Made by a program: the position numbers and the translations under genes
NCBI RefSeq assembly: GCF_958295425.1
Contig: NC_081147.1
Span: 4,981,290-5,045,289, forward strand
Length of the DNA: 64,000 nt
DNA from: Solea solea
Lineage: Eukaryota; Chordata; Actinopteri; Pleuronectiformes; Soleidae
Reading direction: 5' to 3'
The notes under the pieces: generated by a model
Told to the model about the DNA's origin: nothing
The model's database searches: none
What the model saw: only the letters and a program-made list of their open reading frames with translations
Shown here: in pieces, positions 46,915 through 57,290 of the stretch
Layout: every line of letters starts with the position of its first letter
Position numbering within the stretch: position 1 is the stretch's first letter

Positions 46915-49424
46915 TATAGTCCCATCCCTCTGACAAGTGCTTTCAACTTTCTTTTGGTTTGGAATGGTGTTCATCGTATGCCACAGACTTGTCCGACCGC
47001 CTAGTGCGAAACTTATTCTTCAATTGCTTCCATGCTTGAAAACTACTAATAAACAGGAAATGCCAGAATACTTACACAGATATACTGCTGTTTTTTTTTG
47101 CATGGGATTGGTCTTTTTAACCGAGTAAAGGTCGCTGCAATCTTTACTTACATTGTCTGGTAAGGTTTACCGGCGTGGCAAATTCGGACAGGACTAATCA
47201 CTGAAAACCTCTGTAAAGCTAATCCAAGCTGCACTTTTGAGCTCTCAAACACATTGATCATAGTGGTTTATTCAAAGCTAAAACTGACTGGACTCGGACT
47301 CTTCCTGTGCTAATGTGAGTCTTTGTGTGAGCGATAAGTAACATGGCCTTTGATTCATCTTCGTCGCCTTCTTTGCTGTCAGAGCAGCAGGAGCAGCAGG
47401 AGAACAAGGCCCTACAGATTCACTCTGCATGCTGCCGAAATGAAGAGGACACGCTGTGTGTCACCTTGACTATAACTCAGAGGGATGCCTGCTATAACAC
47501 GGTGTAGCAGGGAATAATATGTTACCAACATCCATACATCTCTCACATCCATCTGCTCTTAAAAATTGTGTTCAGTATATGATATATTTATGATATGGAG
47601 GGGCTACTGGGGTTTTAAACGTATAGCACCAAATATAAGTCGACGACTCCTTTTTTCATTCTGCAGCCCTGAACAGTTCTGCATCCCTTAAACGGGAGAT
47701 GCTGCACATGCTGTTTGTCCAAATTAAATTCTAATGTCCGAATGGCCACTTAAGGGAAATCTTCTGAGTAGAGGAAGAGACTAATTAAAACTTGAGAGAG
47801 GTATACAAAGGAGTCCACTAAAGGAGCACATCATACCCCCACAATTCAAACAAGGCCACTGCAAAACATTGAAGATGTTTGCTAATTACAAGAAGAAAAA
47901 AAACACCAATGTTTCAAGTGTTTTCAAGTCTTTATTGAAGATTTATTGAAATAAGACATGACATTTAAATTTGACTCACTATTGTGAAGTTGTGTGTCTC
48001 ATAATGAGCTTGTGATGCTCAAAATTAGTATTTTCCCCCTTCTTACCTTAAGTGTATTTCATTTTCATTTTAAGTTGTAATGTTGTGGCAATGCTTTTGA
48101 CTTACATCCACCACTATTAGAAAATGGCATTTTAGACAATAAATCTTGAAATTAACATTTGTGACAAGCATTGGAAATAACTTTATGTACCATAATAAAC
48201 CGTATTTTCCCTTATTTTAAAATACAATAATGTCTTAGATTAAATACATTCTGATGTAAATGGAATGCCGCACAAGCAGATTCACAGAAATAACCCCAAA
48301 CTCAGCAGTTTTCTTGGCAAACTTTGTGTTGATAATATGTCAGTATGTTATAAATTAAATTTAAATTGTGTTCACTTTCACATCTGTATTGTTTTTTTTT
48401 CTTCTTGAACTTATAGGTATATTTATGTTGATCCGTTCACATTTTATTTCCATATTTTATCTTGTCTGAAAAAAAAATCAGTTCTTCATGTAGATGTATG
48501 CAAGTTTCACATGAGAAAAAAAATAAAACTGTATTAATCTCCTTAGAAAATGCAATTAATCATCCTAAATGTACCTGCTTTCTGTCCTCCAATTTTTCTC
48601 TTTGCAGTCTTCTTCACTACATTTGAAGCTATACATTTTCCCCAAATGTCCCAAATGGTGTCTAGACCTTCTGTTTTTTTATGTTTGAACCTAAAATATT
48701 ATTTAGTGCTCCCCTTTAATCTTAAAGCCCAATATTCATCGAGACACTTGTGCTTCATTTCTGTTTTTCAGCATGTAGATATGTGTGCAAATCGACCGAT
48801 GATTCATTTTTACCCCTACCCTGCAATCTGAGGCTGAATTAACAAGTGAACCATAAATCAAGATATAATGTATTCATGTCTAGGATCTGTGGGAGTGAGT
48901 GTAGAATGTGTATTATCTTTCCCTTGTATTAGACAGTCTCCAAATATTCACTAAACCCGTTTCTTCTCCGAGACGATGCGTTGCTGTTCTATCTGGAGTA
49001 TAGACAGTTGATGCTTAAGTCTCTGTTTCCCTTCAGTCTAATCTGACTCCGTATTCCACCAAACTCGGCTGACCTTGAAAAGAAAAAGTTTCGTTTCTTA
49101 ACTGTTAGAAAACAAAAAAGGGGTTTGCTGTTAACGGAAAAGCATCTCCATCGCCCCTTTCTCTGCACACATTTCAAACCCAGTCACACGTGAATGTCTG
49201 TGTTTCCTCCATTTTTTAAATCAGTTTCTTTGTAAGTAAACATTTGTCTTGGAACGTGTCCGATCTCTACAGCCTGATGTTAACTGTACATCCTTCTGCA
49301 CCAATCTTGCATAACTGCACCCAGTGGTCAATTATTGCTTCCTTCATGTCTTTTTGCACTAAGTGTTCTTTGATTTATTCATTTATTTGTGGTATTTCTG
49401 TACTTGATTATTGTGGTACAGGTT

Positions 49425-49603
49425 ACGGTTGTCGGGTCAGGGGTCGGGACGTTGGAATCGGCAGATCGGAGGCGGCGAGTGGGGGAATGGCAATGGAGAA
49501 GGTCAGTAAGGTAAGAGGGGGAAAGGTTATTGAGGACTTTGTAGGTGATGAGGAGGAGTTTGTATTGAATATCGAATTGGACAGGGAATTAGAATATAAT
49601 TAG
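49425..49603 (+). repeat. Dispersed repeat, body fragment
   Basis: GGTCAGTAAGGTAAGAGGGG, GAGGACTTTGTAGGTGATGA and GAGGAGGAGTTTGTATTGAA with GGACAGGGAATTAG recall a fish repeat in which AGG.GGTGATGAGGAG...TTGAA.TGGA words precede CAGCCAGTGAAG. This is the same broad repeat type as 17.3-18.0 kb. The open frame across it is not a gene. Confidence 0.5.
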
Positions 49604-50153
49604 CCACCTTATCTCTCACTCCATCTTAATTTTATTTGTCTATATCAGTGTCTGAAGTTTATGTGAGGAAGAGGAGGATGATGAGAGAACAAATTGTCTT
49701 ATTGGGAATAAATCTGCCTCCTGTGAAAAGTCTGTATTGACTTTGCTCGGCCTATTTTCATCACTGTATTCTAGCATTGGCTATAACGGTGTTACTTCGA
49801 GGGGTCAATGTTTTCTCAGGTAGTACTTGGTAGAAAGAGTTTGAGAACCACTGCACCCTGTGGATCATTCCCTAATACCTTAATGCCACATTCTTTGCAG
49901 GACTAAAATCTGAAAAAAACAAACAAACTCCAAATAAAATGTTTACCACCTTGCTGGCTCCATGTTTATTTAGGCTCATCTTGGGAACTATACCTCCAGT
50001 GTACATTTATACATTGTAAGCATAACCAGGCATGACAGTGGTAGGTGATATTATCTGTATTTATGTCTGGAAACCTCATGATTTACTATGTTTATCAGAT
50101 GAGTTGTGACATTGTTGTCAGTGGATGTAAATAAATATTGTCTTTGCCTTATA
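49604..50153. other. Unrecognised sequence
   Basis: AT-rich unique sequence. Confidence 0.5.
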
Positions 50154-50161
50154 CATCAAAG

Positions 50162-50451
50162 TAGGACTGAAACAATGACTCGGTTAATAGTCAATCAATT
50201 AATCGTGAAATATTTTGAAAATCGATTACATGGGTTTGAATGTTTTGTTCTCTGATTTTTCAGCTTGTTAAATGTGAATATTTTCTGGTTTCTTTGCTCC
50301 ATATAACAAATAAATCATTACAACTGAATTGTTTTGGTTTGTGGACAAAATAAGACATTGGAGAACATCCAATCCAGACTAATACTAACAATTTTCACCA
50401 TTCATATTCAACAATTAAAATAATCAACAGATCACTCGATCATAAAAATAA
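50162..50451 (-). mobile_element. hAT-like MITE, second copy, with target duplication
   Basis: The element begins TAGGACTGAAACAATGACTC and its middle (GCTCCATATAACAAATAAAT) is the reverse complement of the copy at 14973-15151. It is flanked by ACATCAAAG at 50153-50161 and 50451-50459, with CATCAAAG as the 8-bp duplication expected of hAT. The other end, read on the minus strand, starts inside the element, so about 18 bp of that terminus are missing despite the intact duplication. GATTAATCG-type words are typical of the family. Confidence 0.75.
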
Positions 50452-50459
50452 CATCAAAG

Positions 50460-51305
50460 CACTTACCTGCACACTGGCTATTGCCTAGCAACAGTGTTCT
50501 GACAACTTTACCATTTAAATGCCAAGCATGTCATGTTCATAACGTGCCATGTCGTGCCCAAGGCAGCATATGTCCAATATCCTGGACTGTAATGAACATT
50601 AATTTCATGCAAAGGGAAGCAATTTCTGACCTGACATCAGCAATGACCCTGTTGAGTAATATTAAAGACTAGTATAACAAAGTATGGAGGAGAGAAGGTA
50701 AAGTAATATGACTTTTTTAAGTAGTTATAAATTAAATTTGGAGTAACGACCGCAGCACTGCAAAAAGACAGACAGCAGACGGGGGGGTTCGGGGGGCAAA
50801 ATATATGTCTGAGTCTGAGAAAGCAGTCAAATCCAGCTCATACATCACAGCAGCAAGTGAGAGGAGGAAGTTTGAAAGTGGCCATATAGAAAATGGCCTC
50901 CGTGCTGCTGACTGATCTCCCTCAGAGCCAATGTGTCAGGGTGACAAGCTCCTGACTTTCATCTTCAGATGGAGTGGCTCCCAGTGGAAGTTTGGGGCAG
51001 CAGGCGTCCGGCCGATCGATGGCTGGGGCAGGATATGAAGCATGGGCTCACCTTTGATGACAAATCTATTACATATGAAGTATGCACATGCCACACGTGA
51101 TGTATGTCCGAGTGCAGGCTTGACGCCGAAGCAAAAAGATTGATTAAATAGCTATTTTGCCTGTTTGTGTGTGTGTGTGTGTGTCTGTGTGCAGCTCACT
51201 GACCCACACACACACACAGCCCTCTTGTCATTTTGACTAAAAGCTCTAGGCTGTTGGGCTGAAATCATGTCTCCCTAAAATTGAAAACATCCTCAGCTCA
51301 GGGGA
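50460..51305. other. Unique sequence with candidate conserved block
   Basis: The block at 50885-51110 is complex and balanced (CAGGCGTCCGGCCGATCGAT) and is a candidate conserved element. A GT tract lies at 51167-51185. No exon recognised. Confidence 0.4.
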
Positions 51306-51380
51306 CCTTTCCTTCCTTCCTTTCTTCTTCCTCCTCTTCATTCTCCTTCTCTTCTCCTCCTCCTACGCCTCCTCTTGCTT
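51306..51380. repeat. Polypyrimidine tract (CCTTCC/TCCTCC)
   Basis: About 75 bp of C and T on the plus strand with only two short purine breaks. Such mirror-like tracts can adopt triplex structure. Confidence 0.8.
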
Positions 51381-51769
51381 TGTTACAGGAGGGCAGCCGT
51401 ATCTCCAGACGCCATGACGCCCACTGGGAGCTGTTGTCTGAACAGGGATTTCATTTTCTTCTGTGGACATACAATAAGCCTCCTGTTGACTCGGTCCACA
51501 GAAACGCACACATACACACAAAACAACTCTCACTTATTATGGCTTCACTTGAAAATGCTGTTCACACTGCAGGGGCTCTCATGTCAATTTGCACCATCTA
51601 ATGGACACACGGTCCAAACATTGTGTGGAAGGCATCATCATGTTGTCTCCTGTGCATGTTTAGAACCTGTAACCCCATCAGTGAGCATTTAGACCCACAT
51701 TTATTGAATTTACAAACTCCAACATTTAAAAAAAAAAAAAAAAAAAAAAGCTGTGTTTTGGTTAATTCA
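51381..51769. other. Unrecognised sequence and poly(A) run
   Basis: Unique sequence ending in an A23 run at 51728-51750. The A-run could be the tail of a retroposed sequence, but nothing upstream of it is recognisable. Confidence 0.45.
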
Positions 51770-52110
51770 ATTACATGGTACATTTCCATTAGTACCAAAA
51801 TAACCCGCACCAACTGTTTTTGGCAATTTCTGGTACCCTTCCCTTGGGGTACCAGAGTAAAATGGTACAGGATGGAGGTAGACCAGCTCCACCCACAACA
51901 GTCAGCTGATTTGGGGACAGAACAACGTCACTCCATCGCGACCATTGTGTTTTATCAGCATGTGCAGGTCTATTCTCATACACAGCTTGAAGTTGCTGTT
52001 TGTTGACGTCGCAGCATTACAACATCACTCTATGTATCTTGCTGACACGGTCATCAGGCACAGCCCGAACCTGACCCAGGGCTTTACCATTTTACCACAC
52101 TGTACCAAAT
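51770..52110 (+). mobile_element. Possible hAT-like MITE with GGTACC words
   Basis: ACATTTCCATTAGTACCAAA, TTTCTGGTACCCTTCCCTTG and GGGTACCAGAGTAAAATGGT resemble a fish element whose inner part reads GGTACCCTTCC.TTGGGGTACC and whose ends carry TTTCCAC..AGTACC. The right end may be near TACCACACTGTACC at 52095. No transposase. Confidence 0.45.
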
Positions 52111-53399
52111 ATTTTGTCTATATCTGTCAGCAGGGACGCAAGGAAAAACAGTTATTAGCCAATACACAAAGGATTGCCTCATGAACTCTAAGTCACCTTA
52201 AGTGTGCACTGTTTTAAATATATGATTTGCTGCTCTATGTTGATGATAGACAGCATTTTCCTAAAAGAAGAAGTCTGGGTTGCTTTGTAAAGTGTGTTGT
52301 TCCACTGCTGCCTTCATCAGTAAGTTCACATTGCAAAAATTGATTTTCAAGAAAGTAAAATAAGCCTTGTTTCTGGGATCTTATTTATTTTTAACCTAAC
52401 AAGAAAAAGAATCTTAGCAGGCAATTTTTGCAATTGAAAAATAATGTTATTGTAAGAAAAAAACCCTCCAACGTTGTCTTAATGAGACAGTACAGCTTAC
52501 TTTAATTGCCAAGCTAAAACAATGGCTTGTGCATTCATTACTGGTGTGTTTTAAGAATGTGTTAAATACAAGGAAAAGTCACTATCAAAAATTGGTGTGT
52601 GTGTTCAAATAAAATAAATTCTGAGTTATAAATAGCTTAATCAAGTAAAATAAGACTTGTAAGTAGAGATTTATTACATGACAGAAATTATTTGTGATAA
52701 TTACAACATTCTCAAAAATTTTAGACAGTTTTGTGTAGTTTTTGACCAGTTTTTAAGGGACAGTACGGTCTGAAAGTGGCTGTGCATGCTAGTTTGACGT
52801 ATTCTTGCCAATCAAAATTTGCTCACATCAATGGAGAAAAATACACATTTTCTCCATTGACTTTGGTGCAGGAAAGTCAATGGAGAAAACAGCACAAACT
52901 TTAGATTACAGTAAGATAAATGATAGATTTTCTGAAAGCAAAGACTGGTTCAAATACTGTAGCTTGTGTTCCCATTGGTAGCTGTGTTTTCACTGAGCGC
53001 ATGTTTGACTTGATGCTGGTGTGACCCACACAGAGTCCAATGTTGACGATGTGTAAGCACCTCATTAAACCAAACTATCACTTCAACTTTTATGACCTGC
53101 CCTGCCTGATCCACAGGTTAACTGCGTGCCCATTAACTGCAGCCACCACATTTCTACTAGACATGGCAACTGTTCAGATTTGTTCTACATAATTGTAATA
53201 GAAAATATATATAAACAATTGCTTGTGTATGTCCAAGAGAACGCTAACACAATTTGTGTTCATTTGTGGATCAGTGCTAATGGATGTATATAATGGATGT
53301 AAGTTATGGGGAACCAAATTGCTGAGTGAGCTCAATGTACTGTGACTTTAAGGAAAACAGGCAGATAAAGAACATGGAAGAAAATTAATAAAACCGTAT
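52111..53399. other. Unique AT-rich sequence with hairpin arms
   Basis: Mostly AT-rich unique DNA. Its distinctive part is the three-arm inverted repeat at 52828-52889. Confidence 0.5.
52828..52889. repeat. Three-arm inverted repeat (two exclusive hairpins)
   Basis: TCAATGGAGAAAA (52828-52840) and an AAAGTCAATGGAGAAAA arm (52873-52889) lie on either side of TTTTCTCCATTGACTTT (52848-52864). The central arm pairs perfectly over 13 bp with the left arm (7-nt loop) or over 17 bp with the right arm (8-nt loop). No extension of either stem is visible, so it is shorter than a usual microRNA precursor. Confidence 0.8.
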
Positions 53400-53620
53400 T
53401 AGTTTGACCTCGACTGTTCGTGTGGGTCAGTGCTGCTATATGGGCCATTGGGAGGCAGTTTTCCATGTTGCTTCTTCTGTTAGCACCAGAGTGATTTTAT
53501 GAAGTGCTCCCAATTAGTGTGAACCCACAGAAGTCCGCGACACTTGGTTAAGTTTTGTAATTAATCACGGTAATTATTTCTAAATAGGTCAGTGCTGCTG
53601 TCAGCGATGTCATCTTTTGG
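53400..53620. promoter_or_regulatory. Candidate conserved non-coding element
   Basis: Complex sequence with the words GTAATTAATCACGGTAATTA and AAGTCCGCGACACTTGG. GGTCAGTGCTGCT occurs at 53425 and again at 53588. No frame carries a domain. Conservation is inferred from appearance only. Confidence 0.3.
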
Positions 53621-55069
53621 CTCACTTTCTGTCCGTTGCTACCATTCGCATTCTCCTCCTCCCCTCATCACTATCACTAAAGCTTTTTTTCCCACTCTAA
53701 TAGCCAATCTAGTCCTTCTTTCAACAGATCTTTTACATCAACCAAATGATGACACTAAAAAAGGTAAGAATAAATAACAAAATTAATGACTAATGGCAAT
53801 GCTAACAGCTAGAAGATATTGGACCGTAAATGATTTATTACTAAGCGGTAAAAAAGCAACAATTTGATCAGTGGGAATAGGTTATAATTATCATGTTTGG
53901 TGAGAGTGAGTGGTGGTAATTACTCACTAAAAAACAGCCTAACCTCAAAAGCAGAGAAGGCCAGCTTGTTGTGGAATTCTAGCTCCAACAGATGACTCGA
54001 GACAATCTCTCCATCTCAGAAGGACTCTGCCCATAATGACACATTGTGTGTGTGTTGTGCTTTTATTGTTTGACTCTCTTTTAGTCTATTTTGTTTTCTT
54101 TGCAGTTAGTTACAAGGGCTTGAAGAGCAGCCATTATACTGAAGGGTCAATGCAGTGCAGCTGCTTAGTACTTAACAGCCATTAGGAGCACCTACTCTGC
54201 CCTTTGATTGGTCAATCAAAGGAGTTCTCCAAGGCAGTGAACTGAGCACAGGTTGATTGTAAATTTACGTTCTACAGAAAGGTCATTATAGAAATGTGTT
54301 GCCTAAGCCAGCTGTAAGTTGACAGTACAGTCCTTTAGAGCTGTTTTGAGATGTTAAAACCACTTCCCTACAAAAATAGACACACTTTCTAGTAAGAATG
54401 ACGATTCGGTAAATATCTGGATAGATGGGCTTCAATTCAGTTCTGGAACAATATTATTTTATGATGGAATGATTTGTAAGGGCATACTTGAGCTCCAGTA
54501 ACTTTTCTAATTTCCAGCATGTCCAAAAGTCCTACATCTCTTCTTGATTGGAGCTGAATGTTAGGTTGGCAGCATTAAAGGGGCAAAGAGAAAAGTCATT
54601 TTCCTCTCAGGAAGTGGCCTAGTCTCAGAGACTGAGACTCCTCTATGGTCATTATAGACAGCATCAGTTGTCTCTTGGGTGTTATTTAGAGGCAGGTTTT
54701 TAATTTCATTCCTTTTTGTCCCAGATAGTGGGTTTATGTCTCCGCCCACGCGTGTTGCAGTACACTCCCTTGGATCTGCAGAATTTGGCATCTTGTCATT
54801 GTCCAAGGTTTACAAAACACAATCTCATTTTCTTTCATTTTTATTTACGTGTGCTCAGTGTGTCCTCTGCACACATTGCTGACTTTTTTTTACAGAATAT
54901 GCAGGCTTGAGGTGTTTTTTTGATTGCTTGTGTGTGTTGCAGCTGTTGGTATGTTTGGCCTTCTGGATTTTCCACTTACTGCGTCTGATTTATAACGCTG
55001 GTAAGAAGCTGTGCTTAGACTCCCTGTTTTCATTAAGTGCATGGCATGTTCTCAGCCTTCAGCCTCGTG
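53621..55069. other. Unique sequence
   Basis: No exon or transposon body recognised. The stretch at 54000-54050 is similar to 12143-12190. The palindrome at 54201-54222 is listed separately. Confidence 0.45.
54201..54222. promoter_or_regulatory. Palindrome of two TCF/LEF-like half sites
   Basis: CCTTTGATTG and its exact reverse complement CAATCAAAGG are separated by GT. CTTTGAT is the core bound by TCF/LEF proteins, and the centre also contains a CCAAT-type ATTGG word. The perfect 10-bp arms are unlikely in random sequence at a given place, but function is unknown. Confidence 0.4.
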
Positions 55070-55445
55070 CTATATGAAAGCTATGAGCCCTGGAACCTTC
55101 ATCTCATGATTTGAGCCTCGTTCACGTGTATATGCAAGAGCAATATCATCCGTGATCATCTGGAGCAATATGGGGCACAGCAGTCCTCAACGTGTCTGAA
55201 ACTTCTCCTAGAAACTCCAAGCCTCAGATCTGGACTTCACACTCATTATAAAGCTGTGTTATGTCTGAAGATCTTTTAACAGGAGTCAGGTTTAGTAATT
55301 TATTCATATATGCACTCACAATCAGGTCCTTTCTTACAAATCTGTCCCTTAGCATGTCTATGGCAGCCTCTGTTGTCTTTAGCCCTTCAATGGCTCTTGC
55401 TGCTGGACCCACAAGATACAACTTAAAATACAATAGTTTTTCTTA
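55070..55445 (-). pseudogene. BEL/Pao-type LTR retrotransposon gag relic
   Basis: The minus-strand frame contains KLYLVGPAARAIEGL, then AIDMLRDRFVRKDLIVSAYM and LLNLTPVKRSSDITQLYNEC. This is the gag-like DUF1759 region of BEL/Pao elements. A stop follows at about 55224, after which the same frame still shows LGEVSDT and, with a frame change, a PDDIALAYTR-like word and a K-V-P word typical of the downstream part. A few residues are missing inside the domain. LTRs, protease and polymerase are absent. It is an old dead fragment. Confidence 0.75.
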
Positions 55446-56240
55446 TTTTATCTAGACCACTGTTTTCATGTGTCTCAGATGGAATAATGGGAGTATAGCA
55501 CTTGTTGTTTCCATTGGTAAACACTGACTATTCACTTTGCAAAGCCTCCCACACTGAGAACAAAATTGACTACAATTTCACTGATGGCAGAAATTAGAGG
55601 CACACATAAAAGGGATATATTTACATACATACGGCATATAAATAGTTTTTTTATTGATATTAATACAGTATACACACATCAATATTCATGTATCCTTTCC
55701 TACTATCTAGTTGTGTTGTCAAGGACGTACTAGAAGCTTCTCTACAGCTCAATTACACTAGGCAGTTTATTTGGTCTAATTAATAACAAGTGTCTTGTCA
55801 CATATTACATGTCCACTATTTCTCCTGTGAGCTGCTTGCACAGGCTAATAGAGCATCACAGCTGTTCTTTTTTTAAACAATGTCTTATTCTGTTGATGAG
55901 CTCTTAAACACTTATGATCACTACTAAGGACAAGACACAGCAATTTCATTTGATCATAACCATGTCATTAGTGGAGCGGTGGATGTGTTTCTATTGCTAA
56001 TTGTGTGTCGTCTTCCCTGTAATGGAGTGCTCTCATGAGTGTGACTGAAATGAATCCATTTCCAGTACGAGTATCGGTCACACAAACAATATCAGGTGAC
56101 ATACAGTAGGTGGAGTAATCGGGAGTCAGGCTGGAACATCAGCGGGCAAAGAGGAGACACTGCAGGGTCAATAAGGTCAGAATATTTTAACATCATATGA
56201 TATACACAGTAATGCCATAACTAATGTCATGAAGAGGTCA
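55446..56240. other. Unrecognised sequence
   Basis: AT-rich and unique. The part at 55970-56090 is more balanced and might be conserved. Confidence 0.45.
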
Positions 56241-57290
56241 CAATAACACCGGAACGCCACAGGGTTGTGTGCTCAGCCCAGCCCTCTTCACTCTCTTCAC
56301 ACAGGAATGTTCTGCCATCCATCCCACAAACATGGTTGTAAAGTTCGCGGACGACACCACCGTGGTGGGTACCATATCCAACAATGATGAGACGAGGCCC
56401 AGCACATCGCACAATGGTGCTTCAGGAACAACCTCATCCTGAACACCACCGAAACAAAGGAGGTCATAGTAGACTACAGGAGTAACACGCTCCGCTCTGC
56501 ATACAAGGAGAGGCAGTGGAGCGCGTAGACAACATCAAGTTCCTGGGCATCCACATTTCCTCTGACCTCACATGGACTGTGAACACTTCGCACCTGGTGA
56601 AGAAGACCCAACAAAGGCTCTTTGTCCTCAGGAAGCTGAAGCGGGCTGGACTCTCTCCTCAGCTGCTCACAAAACTTTACAGAGCCATGATAGAGACTTT
56701 TCCTGTCTCAGTGTGACAGTGTGGTACGGCAGCTGCACCTCACAAAACATGAAGGACTTAGCCCGGGTGGTGAGAACTGCACAGGGCATTGTGGGCCGCC
56801 GTCTACCTGATCTGGACTCTGTTTACGCCGCACGACTCCAGAGGCGGGCCAGACGGATAGCAACAGACCCCACCCACCCGGGCAACGCTCTTTTTGTACC
56901 GTCAGGAAAACGGTACAGGATCATCAGATCCTCCACCAAAAGGCTCAGGGACAGCTTCTTCCCCAGAGCTGTGAAATCAATAAACCCCTCCCCCCCTCCC
57001 CCCTCTGTAGTGGATGACACAGGTCTTGCACTAAGCTGCACTTTATATTTATTTTATATTTATCATACCACCGCCCCTCTTTCCCCCTGTACATACATTT
57101 CCCTGCACTGTTCACTTGCAATTTGCACACTTCATCTGAAATACCCTATCTTGTTTTCTGTTTTGTTCATTTCTATTTTTCTATTTGTTATTTTCTTTTC
57201 ATTTCATTGTTTGCTGAGAGTCTCGGGAGGAAATTTTGTTATGCTTGCATAATAACAATAAAGAATCTTGAATCTTGAATCTTGAATAAA
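56241..57290 (+). mobile_element. L2-type LINE relic: RT palm to 3' tail
   Basis: The fragment starts at TPQGCVLSPALF and contains the catalytic motif KFADDTTVVG (FADD at 56344-56355), then ERVDNIKFLGIHISSDLTW. After a frameshift near 56705 come VTVWYGSCTSQ, RRIATDPTHPGNALF and FFPRAVKSIN. This is the end of the RT domain and C-terminus of a fish L2-type LINE. It is 5' truncated, with a break near 56390 and the frameshift, hence inactive. The 3' end has TCTTGAA repeated three times after AATAAAGAA, as expected for L2 tails. A 226-codon open frame at 56572-57252 is the second half of the relic plus 3' untranslated sequence. Confidence 0.9.

Larger units (their letters stand above)
44241..49424. 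other. Long unique interval
   Basis: About 5 kb with no transposon body that I recognise. Complex blocks at 44860-45000, 46460-46560 and 47340-47520 could be conserved. Simple tracts are G14 at 45417 and TA at 46898. From 47900 it is AT-rich and featureless. Open frames are short and overlap on both strands. Confidence 0.4.
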
